NCBI GenBank assembly: GCA_036401395.1
Contig: DASWUZ010000335.1
Coordinates: 1 to 16,901, forward strand
Source: DASWUZ01 sp036401395
GTDB lineage: Bacteria; Acidobacteriota; Terriglobia; Terriglobales; Acidobacteriaceae
Direction of reading: 5' to 3'
Length of the DNA stretch: 16,901 nucleotides
The translations under genes were made by a program, and so were the position numbers. The notes below the pieces were generated by a model. It did not search any database, was not told where the DNA came from, and saw only the letters and a program-made list of their open reading frames with translations. Position 1 is the stretch's first letter. Each line of letters starts with the position of its first letter. Below are positions 14,292-16,901 of this stretch, piece by piece.

Positions 14292-16103
14292 ATGGCGGAA
14301 CCGCAATCTGGAGAAATGCAAAAAACCCTGGGCCTCACAGGACTTACGAGCAACGCCATGGCGCTGATCGCACCGGGCGCGTTCCTCTGGCTCACCTTCT
14401 ATGCACAGTCGACCTTCGGTGTTACCGGTCCCGCCATGTGGATGGGCATCCTTGTCGCCACCCTGCTCTGTCTGGCAACAGCCGTGTGTTATGCGGAAAT
14501 GGCGAAACTTTACCCCGGCACCGGCAGCTCTTACTACTTCGCCGAGCAGTCTTTTCTTAACCGCGAAAATGGCTGGAAATATGCCCGTCTCTCCAAGTTC
14601 ATCGTCGGCTGGGCCTCCCATCTTTACTACTGGATCTATCCCGGCGTCATGGTCGGCGTTACAGGGGTCGTTGCAGGCTACCTCGTCGGTACCCTCTGGC
14701 CCAATGTGATGAACGCCTCCAATCCCGGCATCCTCTTCATGATGCTGGTCGCGATCCTCTTTTCCTTCGCGGTTGCCTACATCGCCTACCGCGGCGTCAA
14801 CAGCTCCACTTCGGTCAATCTGGCCATCAACATCATCCAGATTACGGCGCTCATCATCTTCTCGATTATGGCCTTGCACTATCGCATGGTCCATCCGCCG
14901 GGATCGGAAGGCTGGCAGTTCGATTCCACCTCGGGCGAAGCTTATAACTACGAATACGCCACCACCACGGCCACCGTCGCAGGAGTATCGACCGATACAA
15001 TTACTCGCGACGCGAGCGGCGTCCCGGTGCCTAAGAAAGACGCTTCCGGCGCGAATGTTCCGTATCACGTCACCTATCCAACTACAGACGCGAGCGGCAA
15101 CTTCCTCACCCACTCCACCGCAGGCTCCGTGATCGCGCCCCACAAATGGAGCTGGGTCTTCCTGCAGGCCACCGTCGCCATTCTGATCCTGGTCGGCTTT
15201 GAGTCGGTTACCACGATGGGCGGTGAGGCCAAGAACGCAAAACGCGACGTGCCTATCGCCGTAATCACCTCCCTGCTCGTACAGGGTGTGGTGTTCTACC
15301 TCTTTGAATACTTCTGCGCAAACTACTTTATGAGTAGTGGGTACACCATGCAAAGCGCGGCCGGGTCGGCAGCCCCCATCGGCGACATGATGGTGACCGT
15401 TGGAGATGCAGTGTTTGGCGCCGGCAAGGGCCGCATCTTCATGCTCGCCGAAGCTTTCACGGTAGTGCTGGCGCTCATCGGGACGACCCTGTCCTGCATG
15501 AACACGGCAGCCCGCGTTACCTACGCAATGGGTAAGGACGATGAACTGCACGGTTCACTCGGCCGGCTTCACAAGAAAAACCTGACCCCCTCACGCGCGA
15601 TCTGGACGCTTGCCATCATCTCGGCCATCATGGGCTGCGTTGCTGTCAGCCTCTACTTCGCCGATGCTGGCGCACCCACCGACGCGGCAATTGCTGCTCT
15701 GCCGCACGGCATTTTCTCGAGCTTCGGCTACTCCACCCACGACAAGATGGCAGCGCTGCCAAACACCATGCTTACCGTCACCCTCGCATCGAACTTCGGC
15801 ACATTCCTGCTGTATGCAATGAGCTGCATTCTCTGCATGGTGGCATATCATGGCCGTCCGGATTACAAGATCGTTCGCCACCTTATAATCCCGGTCTTCG
15901 GGCTGCTGGCCAATATAGCCTGCATGTCGGCTTACATCATCGGCCCCTTTATGGGGCTGGGAACAAAGATGGAGCCTCTCTCGGCGCTTGGTATAGCCGT
16001 AGTCTGGGCCATCATTGGAGGCATTTACTTCATGTGGAACAGCAAGTCCTCTGGTAGAGGCGCGCTGATGGAGACGCGAGTCGCCGCAGCCATTCACCAG
16101 TAG
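14292..16103 (+). CDS. APC-superfamily amino acid/polyamine permease
   Basis: 603 residues with about 12 membrane helices, approximately at 19-42, 47-69, 102-133 (long, perhaps kinked), 146-167, 174-196, 285-306, 321-345, 383-405, 437-456, 493-517, 531-552 and 564-582. Helix 1 has the APG-type unwound motif (LIAPGAFLW). Helix 6 and the following loop carry the APC signature GFESVTTMGGEAKNAKRDVPIAV (302-324, shown in part: GFES and EAKNAKRDVP). The MNTAARVTYAMGKDDELHG segment after helix 8 is also typical of the superfamily. The protein should import an amino acid or related amine by proton or ion coupling; the substrate cannot be told. The loop between helices 5 and 6 is unusually long (about 197-284) and contains three DASG repeats. 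In the LeuT fold it faces the periplasm. The gene is a single transcription unit with its own strong terminator. Confidence 0.9.
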   Translation: MAEPQSGEMQKTLGLTGLTSNAMALIAPGAFLWLTFYAQSTFGVTGPAMWMGILVATLLCLATAVCYAEMAKLYPGTGSSYYFAEQSFLNRENGWKYARLSKFIVGWASHLYYWIYPGVMVGVTGVVAGYLVGTLWPNVMNASNPGILFMMLVAILFSFAVAYIAYRGVNSSTSVNLAINIIQITALIIFSIMALHYRMVHPPGSEGWQFDSTSGEAYNYEYATTTATVAGVSTDTITRDASGVPVPKKDASGANVPYHVTYPTTDASGNFLTHSTAGSVIAPHKWSWVFLQATVAILILVGFESVTTMGGEAKNAKRDVPIAVITSLLVQGVVFYLFEYFCANYFMSSGYTMQSAAGSAAPIGDMMVTVGDAVFGAGKGRIFMLAEAFTVVLALIGTTLSCMNTAARVTYAMGKDDELHGSLGRLHKKNLTPSRAIWTLAIISAIMGCVAVSLYFADAGAPTDAAIAALPHGIFSSFGYSTHDKMAALPNTMLTVTLASNFGTFLLYAMSCILCMVAYHGRPDYKIVRHLIIPVFGLLANIACMSAYIIGPFMGLGTKMEPLSALGIAVVWAIIGGIYFMWNSKSSGRGALMETRVAAAIHQ

Positions 16104-16130
16104 ACAAGCGCTCCATTCCAGCAACGAACC

Positions 16131-16175
16131 CAATCGCTGCCGTCCTTTCACAGGGCGGTAGCGATTGCTTTCTGT
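16131..16175 (+). terminator. Strong intrinsic terminator of the APC permease gene
   Basis: Arms 16131-16146 and 16152-16167 form a 16-bp stem with two G-T pairs (core CAATCGCTGCCG against CGGTAGCGATTG) and a 5-base loop, followed by the T-rich tail CTTTCTGT. It begins 28 bases after the permease stop codon. Confidence 0.82.
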
Positions 16176-16208
16176 ACCCCCTCGCACATTGAATCGCAAA
16201 GGCGCCTC

Positions 16209-16901
16209 ATGCTGGATGTGGAGTTTTCTCAACTCACGGATACGGGTCGCGTTCGCGGCGGCAACGAAGACTACATTGACTGCGTAACTCCCGTCGATGA
16301 AGAAGAAGTCCGCTCCCACGGCTGGCTTTTCACATTGGCCGATGGAGCTGGGGGCCACAACCAGGGCGAGGTCGCCTCCAGGACCGCTGTCGAGTGCATT
16401 CTCGCCGGCTTCCGCAGCGCTCCCAAGGCCGAGCCGCATACCGCGCTCCTGCCCCAGCTCATCCAGGCAGCCAATGAAGATGTCTACGAGACGGGCCGCC
16501 TCGCCGGCGAAGGGGGCTCAGGTATGGCGACCACCATCGTCGCCTGCGCCCTTCGATACGCCAGTGCGGTGGTTTCGCATGTAGGGGATTCGCGTTGTTA
16601 CCTTATCCGCCGCGGCGTCGCCACCCAGCTTACGCGCGACCACACACTCGTAGCAGAACAAGTCCGCATGGGTCTCCTCAAGCCCGAAGAGGCCGCGACA
16701 TCCGCCAATCGCCACGTCCTCAGCCGGAGTCTTGGCAGTGGAATGTTCATCTCCGTCGATACCCGGCTCGTCCAGCTACAACCCGGTGACATGATGCTGT
16801 TATGCTCGGATGGCCTCCACGGCGCCCTTTCAATGGAGAACATGGCGCGAATCGCCACCACCAGCCCGAGCCTCGACGAAGCGACCCGCAAGATGATCGC
16901 C
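16209..16901 (+). CDS. PP2C-family Ser/Thr protein phosphatase (Stp/PrpC-like), C-terminus beyond the window
   Basis: The frame is open from ATG 16209 to the last base, giving 231 residues without a stop. PP2C (PPM) enzymes are metal-dependent phosphatases that reverse the action of Hanks-type serine/threonine kinases in the cytoplasm. Motifs visible in order are TDTGRVRGGNED (10-21, metal site), LADGAGGH (43-50, with metal-binding D45-G46; DGMGG in most relatives), GMATTIV (105-111), HVGDSRCYLIR (124-134), LTRDHT (141-146) and CSDGL (199-203, with metal-binding D201). The final metal-binding aspartate of the family (the ...DN motif) lies beyond the window. An AAAGG 6-7 bases upstream serves as a modest ribosome-binding site. 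No signal peptide or membrane segment is seen in the visible part. No kinase gene is visible here. Confidence 0.9.
   Translation, partial: MLDVEFSQLTDTGRVRGGNEDYIDCVTPVDEEEVRSHGWLFTLADGAGGHNQGEVASRTAVECILAGFRSAPKAEPHTALLPQLIQAANEDVYETGRLAGEGGSGMATTIVACALRYASAVVSHVGDSRCYLIRRGVATQLTRDHTLVAEQVRMGLLKPEEAATSANRHVLSRSLGSGMFISVDTRLVQLQPGDMMLLCSDGLHGALSMENMARIATTSPSLDEATRKMIA

Noticed and set aside
14277..15551. Minus-strand ORF of 424 codons
   Set aside because: It is antisense to the permease; its His/Asp/Gly-rich composition mirrors hydrophobic codons on the other strand.
15591..16439. Minus-strand ORF of 282 codons
   Set aside because: It covers the permease end, its terminator and the phosphatase start in antisense, and has no independent signals.

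Overview
The window looks like chromosomal DNA of an acidobacterium (Acidobacteriota, Terriglobia/Terriglobales type). This rests on the high G+C content, on an exported S53 acid peptidase with Ig-like repeats and a characteristic double-hydrophobic C-terminus, and on the style of the paired M16 peptidases. It is inferred by recognition, not by a search. Nothing marks a plasmid, phage, insertion sequence, integron or CRISPR array. The window reads as ordinary chromosome with several loosely connected transcription units.

Layout. (1) 29-132, minus strand: a tRNA-Asp(GTC) gene with encoded CCA and its own intrinsic terminator. (2) 422-2729, plus: a ribosomal protein S1 homologue with five clear S1 domains and a sixth that appears split by an insertion, then a tightly linked 85-residue protein of unknown function. 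(3) 2848-3786, plus: an exported two-domain VOC (glyoxalase-fold) protein with an extended -10 promoter. A bidirectional terminator hairpin separates it from (4) 3893-7555, minus: a 1220-residue secreted pro-kumamolisin/sedolisin-type (S53) peptidase with Ig-like repeats and a hydrophobic C-terminal module. (5) A 391-base divergent promoter region leads to (6) 7947-12393, plus: two overlapping M16-family peptidase genes and glmU, probably one operon. (7) 12456-13806, minus: an ECF-type sigma factor that starts at TTG, preceded by a universal-stress-protein-like gene. (8) 14292-16103, plus: an APC-superfamily permease behind a long leader that contains a near-perfect 16-bp palindrome, closed by a strong terminator. 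(9) 16209 to the window end, plus: the N-terminal 231 residues of a PP2C-type protein phosphatase.

How the genes may work together. The M16 pair is the clearest functional unit. The first protein has the zinc motif HxxEH but lacks the substrate-binding tyrosine. The second has lost the zinc motif but keeps the R/Y signature, so the two probably form a heterodimeric exported peptidase. Its coupling to glmU (UDP-GlcNAc synthesis for peptidoglycan and outer-membrane glycans) suggests an envelope-maintenance theme, which is an inference. The S53 enzyme is probably an extracellular protein-degrading enzyme active at low pH. The USP-like protein and the APC permease are divergently transcribed from a shared 485-base intergenic region and could be co-regulated.

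No overtly novel multi-gene defence or mobile system is visible. The most unusual items are the split-active-site M16 pair fused transcriptionally to glmU, the C-terminal module of the S53 protein, the long DASG-repeat periplasmic loop of the permease, and the palindrome in the permease leader.
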